Below are positions 48,054 through 59,215 of a stretch of DNA of 64,000 nt, in pieces. Origin of the DNA: Paralichthys olivaceus (Eukaryota > Chordata > Actinopteri > Pleuronectiformes > Paralichthyidae); the NCBI RefSeq assembly GCF_024713975.1, contig NC_091099.1:17589501-17653500 (forward strand), given 5' to 3'. The notes beneath the pieces were generated by a model. It saw nothing but the letters and a program-made list of their open reading frames with translations, ran no database searches and was not told the origin of the DNA. Numbering within the stretch: position 1 is the first letter of the stretch; every line of letters starts with the position of its first letter. Made by a program: the position numbers and the translations under genes.

Positions 48054-51000
48054 TTAGGTCTCACCAGTCTGTAACTCTGAGCTCTCCAGTAATTCTTCTT
48101 CAAACCAGTGTGGATGCTCCAGCTGATATGCATGGAAAACCTCTATGGCATCCAGCAGGGCTCTGCCCGAGGGGCACTGATGGTACACGTCCTCTGAAAG
48201 CCCTTCGATGTGGTTCACTCTGCCTGGTTCATGCTTCTCTGTGTCCAGGATCCGGAAAAACAGCTCCTCAAACTGTTTCATCAGCTTGTACCTCACTGTG
48301 ATGTTGAAAGGTGAAGGAACGTCCTCCTCTGAACAAACGTCATCAAAATAAGCCACCATGTATTTTTCAAAGGATGCAGATCGGATGAAATGTGGGACCA
48401 GGAGGCAGAGGGCTGGAGTGAGCATGTCGCCTACAGGTGAGTAAACGTCCTCCCTCAGAATAAGCTGTTTGTCTCCACACATGGCTCTCCATTTGGCCTG
48501 TACCCCTGGTGAGCACAGGAGTAGTATCTTATCTGACGAGGTTTCTATTTGCTCTCTGTGCCAGTCCAACCACTGAATCCTTCCCAGTGTTCCCAGTCTG
48601 GCAGAGTCCAGCAGATCCAGCACCACTTCTGTGCCGCATTTAGTTGAAAGGAAGCCACACAGCTTGAGAACAATGTTTTTGTACAAGGGGTGGTCGAGGG
48701 AGTAAAGGACCAGGACTCGTCTTCTCTTTTGCATTTGAAAACTCTCCGGTTGGTGTTTGGCAGCAGATGAGGATGTGTTCGCAGAATCTGGGAGAAGGAT
48801 GCAGTTAATCAAGTTTCAATTCATTGATTGATTAATTTAACTTAATTCAAGTTGAGTTTTATTTTCAATACTATTCATTTATAAGAGGACAAACCTCTAT
48901 GATATGCTCTCCATAGGAAGTAAAAAAGAAAAAGCATAATGACAAACAGGCCCACCACCATCTTTATTATGACAGTCCGTGGTGAATAATCTGAACAAAA
49001 AACAAACATACAGATAGAGATTAGCGAAACACCTCTGTGTAAATACAAAAAATTAATTAAAACATAATGAAATCAGTGATTCCCAATCTGAGGTTGGGCA
49101 CTCCTGCACTGGTATTAAAACTCAGGGGTTGGTAAGATGATTGATGGGTCATTTAAAAAAAATGTTTTGATACATAAATTTGCATCTGTTTTGGGTATTT
49201 TGTCAAATCTTTGCTTTTTATTGAGATATATTTGGGCTTAAAATAAATATTCAAATAAGTTCAGAAATGCTGCAACAAGTGAACATTCATATCAATGGGT
49301 CACGAGCAAAAAAGGTTTGGAGTCACTGATTCATGCTCAGTAACATCAGGTCAATGAGAATGTGTCAAAAATGTTACTTACAATCACAGTTACTGAACAT
49401 TTTGGTGTGGCGTTGACAGTCATTTTTGCATCGGATAAAAAAGGGTTGAATCTATGAAACAACAGAGTAAAGTCAGTAAAAAGTTGATGCAATACCTCTA
49501 AAAGATTGCATTGTTAACTAGTGTGGGTGGGAGATTAAATAAAAACTGAACTCACCGATAACAACATCTGATCACAGTTTGGGTGCTGCCACAAAGGAAA
49601 TTCAAATGTCACGTTCAGTGATGTTCTGTTTTCCTGTTTGTTTAATGGAAAAAGAAAATGTATTCTGGTTTAGTTACTCTACAGGATGTCCTGCAGCTTA
49701 ACCAGCAATAAATCACTTAATGGTCGTAAACACCAGGTCTCACACAGTTATTCTGGTCATCACTGGTGAAATAGGAGACATATTCAGTTTTATTACTTAC
49801 CTTTGAGACATTGTGTGAGTAATGGAAAGTCTGGCTCTGGATGGAGACTTGGTATCTCTCTGAATACTCTGCTGCCTCAAAACCCACAACAACAATCGAC
49901 TTTTTATTTTTCTTATCTAAAGAAGTTGCTTGGGTGATGTTAGGCCTCCATAGACTACCTGAAACAAAATATGCAAAAAGTACAATGGATTTCTTGGGGT
50001 TTTGCATTTTAAACTTGAGAAGTGTAAAAAAAGTGAAATTTACCATTTTCAATGCACATTTGAGCCATTTGGATTCTGCTGTCACCACATCCTGACGATA
50101 GATAAGAAGCTAATTAGAACGTTTTTTAAGTTCCTCTTGTACCGCTTTAAGAAAAATAGCAAATAAATCAGTGAACTTTAGAAATAACATCAAAAGTGTC
50201 AATTATGAGAACATAATTTTTTCATTTCTGATACAATTATAACACAGAGTAAGTATAAAGTGTTCTGTTGCTTTAAATAGTTAACAGTGAAACTAGAAAT
50301 GAGAGCTGCAGTTGTCAATAGATGCCAATTGATTTTTTTTATAACTGTGACAATATGATTTACATCATGTTCCAGCTTCTCAAATGGGACAATCTGCTGC
50401 TTTGTCTTACATGACAGCAAGTCTGTGTTTTTTTTAATAGAAAATCAAAATACCTTTGATGACTGAGACATGAAGAAAACTCACCTGGGATAATAATTTT
50501 CTTACTGATTCTGTAGTCTCTTCTCACAGGTTCTGGTAAATTAATAACTGACACTGCGTATGTAAGTTCAGGCTCGACCACAATTCCGTCCAAGGAAAAT
50601 GTCCACTGACAGAGAAATGAGAATCATAAATGAATAATATAATCTGTGTGTATATGTGTATACTGGTTGGCACTGCTACAGCAGAAGTTAAACGTATATG
50701 TTTCTTACCCTCGTATAGTTTTGATTCAGCGGTTGTGTGATGATAAAAGAAAACTCCACACACACACTTTGATTACTTTTTTCATCCCGAATATTTATCT
50801 TTGACCCATGAAGTTTGAACACACCAGCTGTGAATAGAAGAGAATATTGTAGAGTATAGTACTTTTACACAAAACTGCAGAGTTTAACATTGCTTACCAT
50901 CTGACTTTAATTTCCATATCACATTCATAATGGGGATGGTCCCATGTTTGTCAGTCCCGACTCCCACATGCTCAGGACCCCAGTCTGGGCCTGTGGGAGC

Positions 51001-51791
51001 AAGATCTACGTCCTTGTGTTCATCTGAACAGTTATCTAGCATTTAGGGAATAGTTTCAATATTATCATATTATCAACATTTCACTAACTGATATGCTGTG
51101 GTGGAAGACTTTCACACAAATATGCATTACATTTTCTTAATCACAACACAGGGTAAAAGGTAAAAATTTGTGAAACTTGTTATTTACTGGAATGTTTCCA
51201 ATGAATTCTACTTATTTACATGTCATTTCACTCCTACTCTACTTTGCTCCACTGCAAAATCAGATGTGATAGTTACTAACTACTTTGCAAATTCTGATTG
51301 ATAGAAAGTTGAAATGTGAGTTGAAATGTGTTCAACTGTACCGAGCAGTATGCATTCATTAAAGTAAGTCCCACCCTCACCAGCTCCAACATGATTGGAA
51401 ACACATTAATGCATCAATTTTCCACCTTACTAAGAACAATTCAAAAAACGGTCATATCCAAAAGTGCTTATACTTGCACAAAATATTTCCATTCTGTTGG
51501 TTTAACTATAGGCTACAGTAAATGTTTAAACTCTATTCTTATTACATAACAATTAAGATACTCACGGATTTTGCAATGGGCAAGACCCTGGAAAAAACAG
51601 ACACAGAGTGAATTTGTGAAGTTTGGACAAAACCCTCTTCAATATGTGTTTAAGTTGCTCATGGACACTTGTAGAACGTATTGAAGACTCACCGGTTGAC
51701 TGCAGTCCTGATGTTCATTCAGAATCCGAAGACAAGGCGACACTGTTAGTCCAGCAATCAAACAAAAACAGAAAACAGGAAGACGGCTCAT
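48054..51791 (-). CDS. interleukin-17 receptor A-like receptor (SEFIR domain)
   Basis: Eleven exons (minus): 51791-51693, 51587-51566, 51035-50898, 50827-50709, 50605-50485, 50091-50044, 49958-49801, 49633-49556, 49451-49382, 48990-48895, 48787-48054. They give 560 codons with consistent phases. It is a single-pass cytokine receptor that would bind IL-17-family ligands and recruit the adaptor Act1 through its SEFIR domain. A signal peptide (about residues 1-20, PVFCFCLIAGLTVS) is followed by RILNEHQDCSQPGL, matching the IL-17RA start, then two fibronectin-like ectodomains with several NxS/T sequons. One membrane segment (about 292-311) follows. SEFIR begins near residue 339 (RRVLVLYSLDHPLYKNIVLK). 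The last exon carries the whole cytoplasmic part. After SEFIR only about 70 residues remain, whereas mammalian IL-17RA has some 330. Teleosts have several il17ra paralogues and I cannot say which this is. Confidence 0.88.
49074..49328. mobile_element. probable hAT-type MITE
   Basis: The ends CAGTGATTCCCAATCTGAGG and GGTTTGGAGTCACTG are imperfect inverted repeats of the same type as the 45098 element. The inside is AT-rich and non-coding. The flanking 8-mers do not match, so boundaries or age are uncertain. It lies in the intron between receptor exons 9 and 10. Confidence 0.55.
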
Positions 51792-52912
51792 TGTGTTACT
51801 GCACAATACAGGAGAAAAAGCTTTAAAAACTACAGAGTAAATAAAGAAAACTGTCTCTTTCAGGGGAGATGGTTCAAGAGTCTGTTGAACAAACACTAAG
51901 AAGAAGGTGGCACTCTGACTTTAACAACTGCATTAGTGTCAGATTTATCAGGTGCTGACATCTAAATACACAGGAAAGACGTCCTCATCACGTGTGGTTT
52001 GTAGTTTCCATTCTTATTAAGAGAACAGCATGGGTTGTGAGAATTGCTCTCTGAATGTGTGATTTTCTATGAGATTTCTTGTTATTACCTCTTAAAAGAA
52101 TTTAAAAAGACTGATGCCAACTGCAAAGTGATATGTCAATGCACCAAACATTCACTAGGTGGGAGCAGTGACCATGTTTATAGATAGTAGCTGTCCTGTT
52201 TAAAGAGTGTACATTGCATTTTGGTATTTTAAACTATATTTTATGTTATTTCTAGTATTTGGAAAGTTTAGCCTTTACATCTCAGAAACAATACTTTAAC
52301 ATCCAACTTTGACATCAGGTTACATCACCTAATTATACAGATAACAGGGACAGACGGCTCAGGATTTTGACCGATGAACCTTTAGTTATTAGCTGTTCAG
52401 TTACCAAGGATTATATTTTATAGGACAAAAATGTGGCTGTGGCTCTGTTTGGACTTTGATCTCAGCTGTATCAGTTTACAGACAGAGAGACCGATAGACA
52501 GACAGACAGACAGACAGACATAGACAGAACATTGGATGAATGGACAGACAAACAGACAAACAGACAGAAAGGTGAATGGACAAATAGACTGACTTTGAGC
52601 TCAGCTGTATCAGTCTACACAACTCACAGACAGACAGACAGACAGAAAGATAGACAGACATAGATATAACGTTGGATGGACAGACAGACAGACAGACAGA
52701 CCGACAGACAGACCGACAGACAGACAGAAAGATAGACAGACATAGATATAACGCTGGATGGACAGACAGACAGGCAGACAGACAGACATATAACGTTGGA
52801 TGGACAGACAGACATAGATATAACGTTGGATGGACAGACAGACAGACAGACAGACAGGCAGACATAGATATAATGTTGAATGGACAGACAGACATAGATA
52901 TAACGTTGGATG

Positions 52913-52952
<40 letters not shown>

Positions 52953-53703
52953 GGGGTCTGGGTTGACACACAGTTCTGTGCCTCTGAAGTCTCACCAGAA
53001 TAGATAGTAGCTGTTGTATTTATCCTCTGTCAGAGTGGTATCACAGCAGTGATTCAGGAGCAATGACGATACCATGATCCAAATATAAATATACACTTAT
53101 ATTCATCCACTCTGTGACATGCTGCGTTCAGGATTTATTTTAATATTTTATTCAACCCACCAATTTTACATATTTATATTTACATACAATTTAGTTGTGA
53201 AAATTCTTCCTATGAGGTGTAGATAACAAGTGAACTGTATCTGTGTTTTCATGTAATGGTTTTGAAACTTTTCCTCCTCTGGTTTTTTGTCCTTACATTC
53301 AGTCAGAAAGTTTGTTTTATCTTTATTTCAACCTCACAGAGAAGCTGCGGCTGACATAAACAATAACAATACTACTTTATTAAAGGATTTACAATTCGTC
53401 TTCATAAACATCCACCGATTCACTTTGGAACCCGACCTGAAAAGGCACCTTCATAACAGTTTGTCTTTGTCGTTGTCTAAGCCAGTACATCCCATGACAG
53501 GAATTTAAAAAGCAAACAGACGCTCAGGTATCTGATATCTGCAGAGAGGAGTGTGTGAGGTGTGACTGTGCGCAGAACAATCACATGAGATAAATGGGTC
53601 ACGGGTTGAGGGCGAATCAAGAAGGGGATTGTGAATTGTGATGTAGCAATTGTCAGGTGTTGGTGGTTGGGGGGGGGGGATTTAGCTAGCCATTCACATG
53701 AGA
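51792..53703. other. spacer between the receptor gene and troponin I gene A
   Basis: It is the divergent intergenic region and should contain the minus-strand receptor promoter and the + strand troponin I promoter. I find no coding exon. It holds the long CAGA minisatellite (52480-52952). Confidence 0.5.
52480..52952. repeat. composite (CAGA)n minisatellite
   Basis: About 470 bases of CAGA units are interrupted at least six times by a TAGATATAACGTTGGATGG-type segment, giving a higher-order repeat of irregular length. Long open frames on both strands (SVCLSVCL / DRQTDRQT) follow from the 4-base period and are not genes. Confidence 0.95.
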
Positions 53704-53798
53704 CTTTAAATACACGAATCTCTCACTAATAACTATAAGGTCTTCTCCTGAGTCGCTCACCACTGCTGCTGCTGCTCTGATTTCTTCTAATATTCAGG
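53704..53798 (+). promoter_or_regulatory. promoter and non-coding exon 1 of troponin I gene A
   Basis: A TATA-like TTTAAATA at 53706-53713 precedes sequence ending in a strong donor, CAGG/GTAAGT, at 53798/53799. Troponin I genes carry a short non-coding first exon, which would be about 53735-53798. CACATG and CAGGTG E-boxes lie within 100 bases upstream, in keeping with muscle expression. Inferred. Confidence 0.5.
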
Positions 53799-55002
53799 GT
53801 AAGTTATACCATAATGAAAATATCATGTGTCACAAGAGTTCCGATTTATTCAAGATCTCCTAGTCTCTATAGCCAAGTGTTAGTCTAGGTCAAATCTAGT
53901 GCAGCTTTACAGTAAGTAGTGAACACTGCAGCTGTCGCTGGTATTTCTATGAGGGAATCCCTGCTATGTCGTTACTTCTGACAAGGTCTCAAAGCAAACT
54001 TTCGAAAGTGGCTTTCAGGCTTTGACTTCTACGACATCTTGAGCTTTTTGATGGGCGCTTGATGTAACCCGAGGCCTGAACTGGCCACCATAGTATCGGT
54101 GAAGCCGCGTGCTTGACCCACGGCTACGGCTGAAAGGCTGGTGTGATAAGTGATGATGGCTCACTCTTATGGACTGGCGTGGAGGGCAAGGTCTGCAGGC
54201 TTTGCTTGTTTACCCTGACTTTTCGCTCCCTGTCATGCCAGCTTACTACAAATTGGATGTATTAGTGTGTTGTGTCAGAGGCAGTTACAGGTTTAGTTCT
54301 GCTCTAACACCTCCATCTGTTCATTAATGTGAAATGGCATGGTTGAATTGTTAAATGTCGTTGATGCAGCTCAGAGAAAGTGATTGAAAGTGTCAAGGGA
54401 GGGGATGTAATGACAAATATAACACAGCTAATTGGCTTTAAATTGTTTTCATTCTCATTTTAGCCAAAACTGTAACTTTATCTGTGGATGCCACAGGAAA
54501 ACAAACAATAAACTGATTGAATTAATCCTAAAGGGTTAGGGTGGCGCAGTTCTTTTCAGTGTCCACAGGTCCCACAGGTTTTTTTTCCTCACTTGGCTGC
54601 AAACCTCTGCAGCTTATCTGTCTCTGGCATCATCATGGCAATATGATGCGAGGACACGCCAAAGCATGAGAGACATGTGTCCAAATATAGCTGCACAACA
54701 CCCCTCGTCACCCCTTTATAACAATAGTACGGATTAACTGGTCCTGGAAGAATAGTGAGATGTACCTGATAGCCCCTGTGGAAAATTAGTACAACATTAG
54801 TTAACTGGGTGGATTCACCATATTCATCATGCCAACTGTAGAAATTGCTACTGGAACTTTGCTGGATACAGATAAATAATATGATAATTTGGATTACGTG
54901 AAGTTTGCATAAATTATGGAATAAAACATATGTTAAATATGCATCGAATAAAATTATTCCAAAAATTATATTTTTGCTCAAAAGGTACCAGAAGTTGTAA
55001 CT

Positions 55003-56314
55003 ATGTCTGAGGGGTGAGTATTAACTTCACCTTACAGATTCCCTCATTTTACTGTGTATTATCACTGACCTATCACTGTTTTACACTGTTTCTTGTGGAT
55101 TCCTAAATAATTAAAAAAATATTCTTTTGTTCACTTTTCATGTCAAATGATGAGGAAGACCGGTGAGGAAAAAATGTTTTGTTTCATTAATAATCATCAG
55201 TATATATTCAGACGTTTTATGAATTTCATCCTTAAAATGACCTTTAAAACCTACATTTATAGTTGTATGTAAATGTATAAAGTGTGAATTTCTTTGTCAC
55301 AGAGAAAGCCAAAATATACAGCAACTCGCCGACTGCATTTGAAGGTGAGTCTTGTTGCCCTTGAGGCCATATGTGAACAGTATTTAACAGCATGCTGCAT
55401 GATTACCCCCGCTGAGGACATTGTGTTTTGTCCCCTGTCCATTTGTTTGTTGTTTGTATGTTTATTTGTTAGTTTGTAAACCAGATTACACAAAAACACT
55501 GAACAGATTAGGACAAACTTGGTGGATCCGGAAAGGGCTAATTACATTTTGCTTTGTTATCCTCTAGTCCAAACTGCTGAAGAATGCAGCTTCTATGCTG
55601 GTGGCTGAAAATGAAGAGAAAAAACACGAGAAAGAAAGAGTTGTGAACGAGCGTTTCCCTCCACTGAAGCTCTCAGGTCTGTCCGTCCAGGAGCTGCAGG
55701 TACTGACTCAACGAGTGAAGCTGATTTGATCATGTTACTTTATTTTCTACAGTATATTCTTCATGGTTCTTTTTTCTTTGCAGGATCTTTGTAAAGACCT
55801 ACATCGTAAGATTGATGTTGTAGATGAAGTACGCTATGATATGGAGGTTAAGGTAGCCAGAAGTGAGACTGAGGTACAGTTGGTAACAAATACAATATAA
55901 ATACATTTACTGACCTATCTGGATGAGTTAGTTGGATCGTTGGTTCACCAGTGAGCGTGACGTTTGTTGCACAGATCCAGACACTGAATAACAAGATTGT
56001 TGAGCTGAAGGGGGTGAAGCGGCCCAACTTGAAGAGGGTGAAGAAAACGACGGACGACATGCTGGGTGCATACACCGAAACCTCCAAACTCATGAAGGCG
56101 GATTTCAAGGTCAACCTGAAGACAGTGAAGAAAGAAGATGACAAGGTAAAGGTGTTGGTGGATAAAAAATCAAGTGGCATAATAAACTACAGAATAAAAA
56201 ACAAACTATTGTATCATTACTTTCCAGAGGGAAGAAGTGACCGACTGGCGTAAGAACGTGGAGGCCATGTCTGGTATGGAGGGCAGGAAGAAGCTGTTCA
56301 ATGCCGGACAATAA
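55003..56314 (+). CDS. troponin I, slow skeletal muscle-like (gene A)
   Basis: Seven coding exons: 55003-55013, 55159-55162 (4-base microexon ACCG), 55303-55344, 55568-55699, 55784-55873, 55975-56145, 56228-56314. They give 178 codons. Troponin I is the inhibitory subunit of the thin-filament troponin complex. It starts MSEGPRKPKYTATRR, has the troponin C/T-binding helix (VQELQDLCKDLHRKIDVVDE), an inhibitory region (KRPNLKRVK) and a C-terminus (WRKNVEAMSGMEGRKKLF) that matches slow TNNI1 more than fast TNNI2. No cardiac N-terminal extension. Oddity: the switch segment, SADAMLGALLGSK in gene B, reads TTDDMLGAYTETSK here and is one residue shorter. Conserved flanks and clean splicing suggest a working, diverged gene. 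An ATTAAA poly(A) signal is possible near 56696. Confidence 0.9.
55406..55556 (+). repeat. dispersed repeat copy 4 in troponin I gene A intron
   Basis: The 5' half of the family: CCCCGCTGAGGACATTGTGT, TTTGTTTGTT-rich spacer, ATTACACAAAAACACTGAAC, ACAAACTTGGTGGATCC. It ends about ten bases before the splice acceptor at 55567/55568. Confidence 0.6.
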
Positions 56315-57655
56315 GAAGCTGCTCGTGTTAAACAAGACGATGTTAACAACACATTGATTCTAAAGAAAATTTTGAGTTTTCAGTGTTTAATTGCTTTTAT
56401 AATTAGAAATGTAAAGTTTTTTTGTCTTTATTTAAGAATTAATGTCCACACAGAAGAAGATTGAAACAGAACTGGTTTGTTGGTGTCAACAGAACAAATA
56501 TTCAACAAATGCACTTGATTGAATGTAAACCTGTATATAAAGACTGCCACTGTACGCCACTGTAATAATATGAATTTGCATTGAATACTGAAATTGTGTA
56601 TTTGACTGAAGTAGGTTTGATTTTTTTTTGAAGAGCAGTATTCATATTATACAGATGATGGTGCTGTCCCCCTATCTGTAATACATGTGATGCTGATTAA
56701 ACCAGCACAACGACATGTCTGTTTGAGTTCTCTGATTTGTTCAGGTTTCATTTCAATGTAGTGATCGACTTTGTTTCAATAATAGCAGAACTGATTGGGG
56801 TGTATTAGATTCACAGGCAAACAGATGTTAATTCCCAGAGTCCAGGCTGCTCTGACATCCTGTGATCTTGAGCAGTGGGAGTAAGTTAGTGGTGAACCTG
56901 CTGCTGGGGGGGGGGGGTGCAGTGATTTACAGTTCACTGGATCTCAGGACACAGGAGGAAGCATTTAAGTTTGACACTCTTAAGGAAAAAGGAGACAATC
57001 AAGACTGTGACTTGAGTTTTCTTCCTTATTTCATTCATCTCTATGTAAAGTGACTGAGAGTCTAACCCCGACAGAATATCTGAGGAGATTGAAAAAGGTA
57101 TGTTGATTGATATGATGATGACTGTGAAAATGTATTAGACAGTTTTACCTGTCGTCTGGAAGGGAATGGACACACAGAGACAATGGAAAAACATACACAT
57201 GCACATTTACTGTAAATGTAAGATTTATTTCTGGTCTTTTAGAAAACATTGTGTTTGGCCTTTTGTTGTAACAACGCTCTACATTTTCACTTATTTTAAC
57301 AAATGCTTGGCAATAACTTATTCTGATTTAGTTTCTGATGTGGCTGCATTGAAAACAATCTGCAACACACCTGTAGTGTTTCTAATTCAAAGTCTTAAAG
57401 TTGGTGTTTTCAAAGAAATGTGAATAAAAAGTTAGTGTAGAAATAGAAAAAATGAAAAATGGTTCACAAAATGAATCACACAAAAATTAAAAGATGTTTA
57501 AATATCAGTTCATTTATGAAAGGTTGTGCTTTAAAGATATGGTTGTAAAATGCTAAAGCTATCTTGCTTGTATATATCGCTTCTATATAGGGGCTATGCT
57601 TCTATAATGCATTTTTTCAGACTTGACTTTAAAACCGTATATCATTTTTTTAGCT
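56315..57655. other. spacer between troponin I genes A and B
   Basis: It contains the 3' UTR of gene A and the promoter of gene B. A donor-like site AAAAG/GTATGT at 57097/57098 may end a non-coding first exon of gene B. No TATA box is clear. Nothing else is recognised. Confidence 0.4.
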
Positions 57656-57673
57656 GACAAGAGGCATTCAACC

Positions 57674-59215
57674 ATGTCTGAGGGGTAAGTAATAATATTT
57701 TTTGATTATTTTAAAATCAATGAATCATTAAAATTGTAAAATTGTTGTGATCCTTAACTTTTCCATGATGTCATTATTCACTCTTGTATCCTTATTTCTT
57801 TCTTTTCCATATCTCAATTTCTTCTACAGACCTGTAAGTTATTCTTATTACTCCATATCTGAGGATTTCTTTTATTATTATTTAACGTTCAAACCATGTG
57901 GGTCTTTTTATATATCTGTTGGTTCAATACGTTTTCATCTTCTGCCTCTTACGTAGAAAAAATCAAAGATCTCTGCCTCTCGCAGACTGGCTCTAAAGGT
58001 ACTGTCTCTGTATTACAACATCATCTCTGTGTCCATCTGACCGATGACAATGTAGATGATTTAGCAATAAATCACACAATCCACATGTCAACAAAATGTG
58101 CCACTAAAACTGTGTCTGTCTTTCCTAATTCTAGACCAAACTGCTGAAGATGGCGACGGTGATGTTGGAGAAGGAGAAGGAGGAGAAGAAACTGGAGAAA
58201 GAAGGTGCTCTGAGTAAGAGAGTCCCTTCTCTCCAGCTGTCTGATTTGTCCCTGCAGGACCTTCAGGTATGTTCAGGTCACTGCACAGGCCGCAAATCGT
58301 ACGTACCACAATGAAACAACGTGAATGAAATGCAGCCCTCTAGATGCCAGGCATACAGTATGTTCACATGCAGGAGGTGCAGAACAGGGGCTGTGATGTC
58401 TGCATTTTAACTACTCAGACAAAAGTTCAAGGAAATAGTAACCCCCACTAACACATCAAATATTACTGAGCATATTAAATATGTAACCTGACACATGCAG
58501 CAGTAACAGAAGACTTTCAATACATTTGATCCTCATCTCTGTCCATAGGCTGTGTGCAAAGACCTGCACCATAAGATCGATGTGGTAGATGATGAGCGCT
58601 ACGACATTGAAGCTAAGGTGGTGAAAAATAACAAGGAGGTACGTTTTCTTTCACATTCGTTCAGTTTTGGATTGGTTTGAAGACTTTCGGAATCTTTTTT
58701 TCAGAATACCAATTTTTGAATTTATTTTAAATTGTGATCTTTTCATCCATTCATATGCTTTACCTTGCATTTCTACTTGTTAACCGCAGCTTGAGAATCT
58801 GGCTCTGAAGATCTTTGAGCTGAAGGGCAAGATGAAGCGGCCCGCTCTGAAGAGGGTGAAGATCTCAGCCGACGCCATGCTGGGAGCTCTGCTGGGCTCC
58901 AAGGTGAAAGAGTCTGTGGACTTCAAGGCCAACCTCAAGACTGTGAAGAAGGAGGAGGAGAAGGTGAGAGCGGCAAATACAGCCGAGTCATTTGCCTTGG
59001 ATTATTCTGGTTTTTAAAGTTTTCCAGATGATATAAGAAGAGGTTAAAGGGATAGTTTACCCCAAAATGAAAATGTACTCATTATCTACTCCCCACTATC
59101 ACTTGTAATCTTTTCTTTCTCTTCTCAGAAAGAGGAGGTGACTGACTGGCGTAAGAACGTGGAGGCCATGTCGGGTATGGAGGGCAGGAAGAAGCTGTTT
59201 AATGCAGGACAGTAG
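57674..59215 (+). CDS. troponin I, slow skeletal muscle-like (gene B)
   Basis: Seven coding exons: 57674-57684, 57830-57833 (4-base microexon ACCT), 57957-57998, 58135-58266, 58549-58638, 58790-58963, 59129-59215. They give 179 codons. The protein begins MSEGPKKSKISASRRLALK. It has the IT-arm helix (LSLQDLQAVCKDLHHKIDVVDD), the inhibitory region (MKRPALKRVK), an intact switch peptide (ISADAMLGALLGSK) and the end VEAMSGMEGRKKLFNAGQ. The sequence is typical of short slow-type troponin I without a cardiac extension. AATAAA at 59480-59485 is its likely poly(A) signal. Exon lengths are the same as in gene A except for 3 bases in exon 6, showing tandem duplication. Among tnni1 and tnni2 the C-terminus favours tnni1, but the teleost-specific symbol is uncertain. 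Confidence 0.93.
59044..59100. mobile_element. fragment of a TTAA-type DNA transposon end
   Basis: TTAAAGGGATAGTTTACCCC then AAAATGAAAATGTACTCATT is the terminal sequence of a piggyBac-like non-autonomous family known from fish. Only one end is visible, inside the last intron of troponin I gene B, about 30 bases before the final exon. Confidence 0.5.

Noticed and set aside
52476-53007. Four long overlapping frames on both strands (CLSV / DRQT repeats)
   Set aside because: Produced by the CAGA minisatellite; every frame stays open because of the repeat unit.
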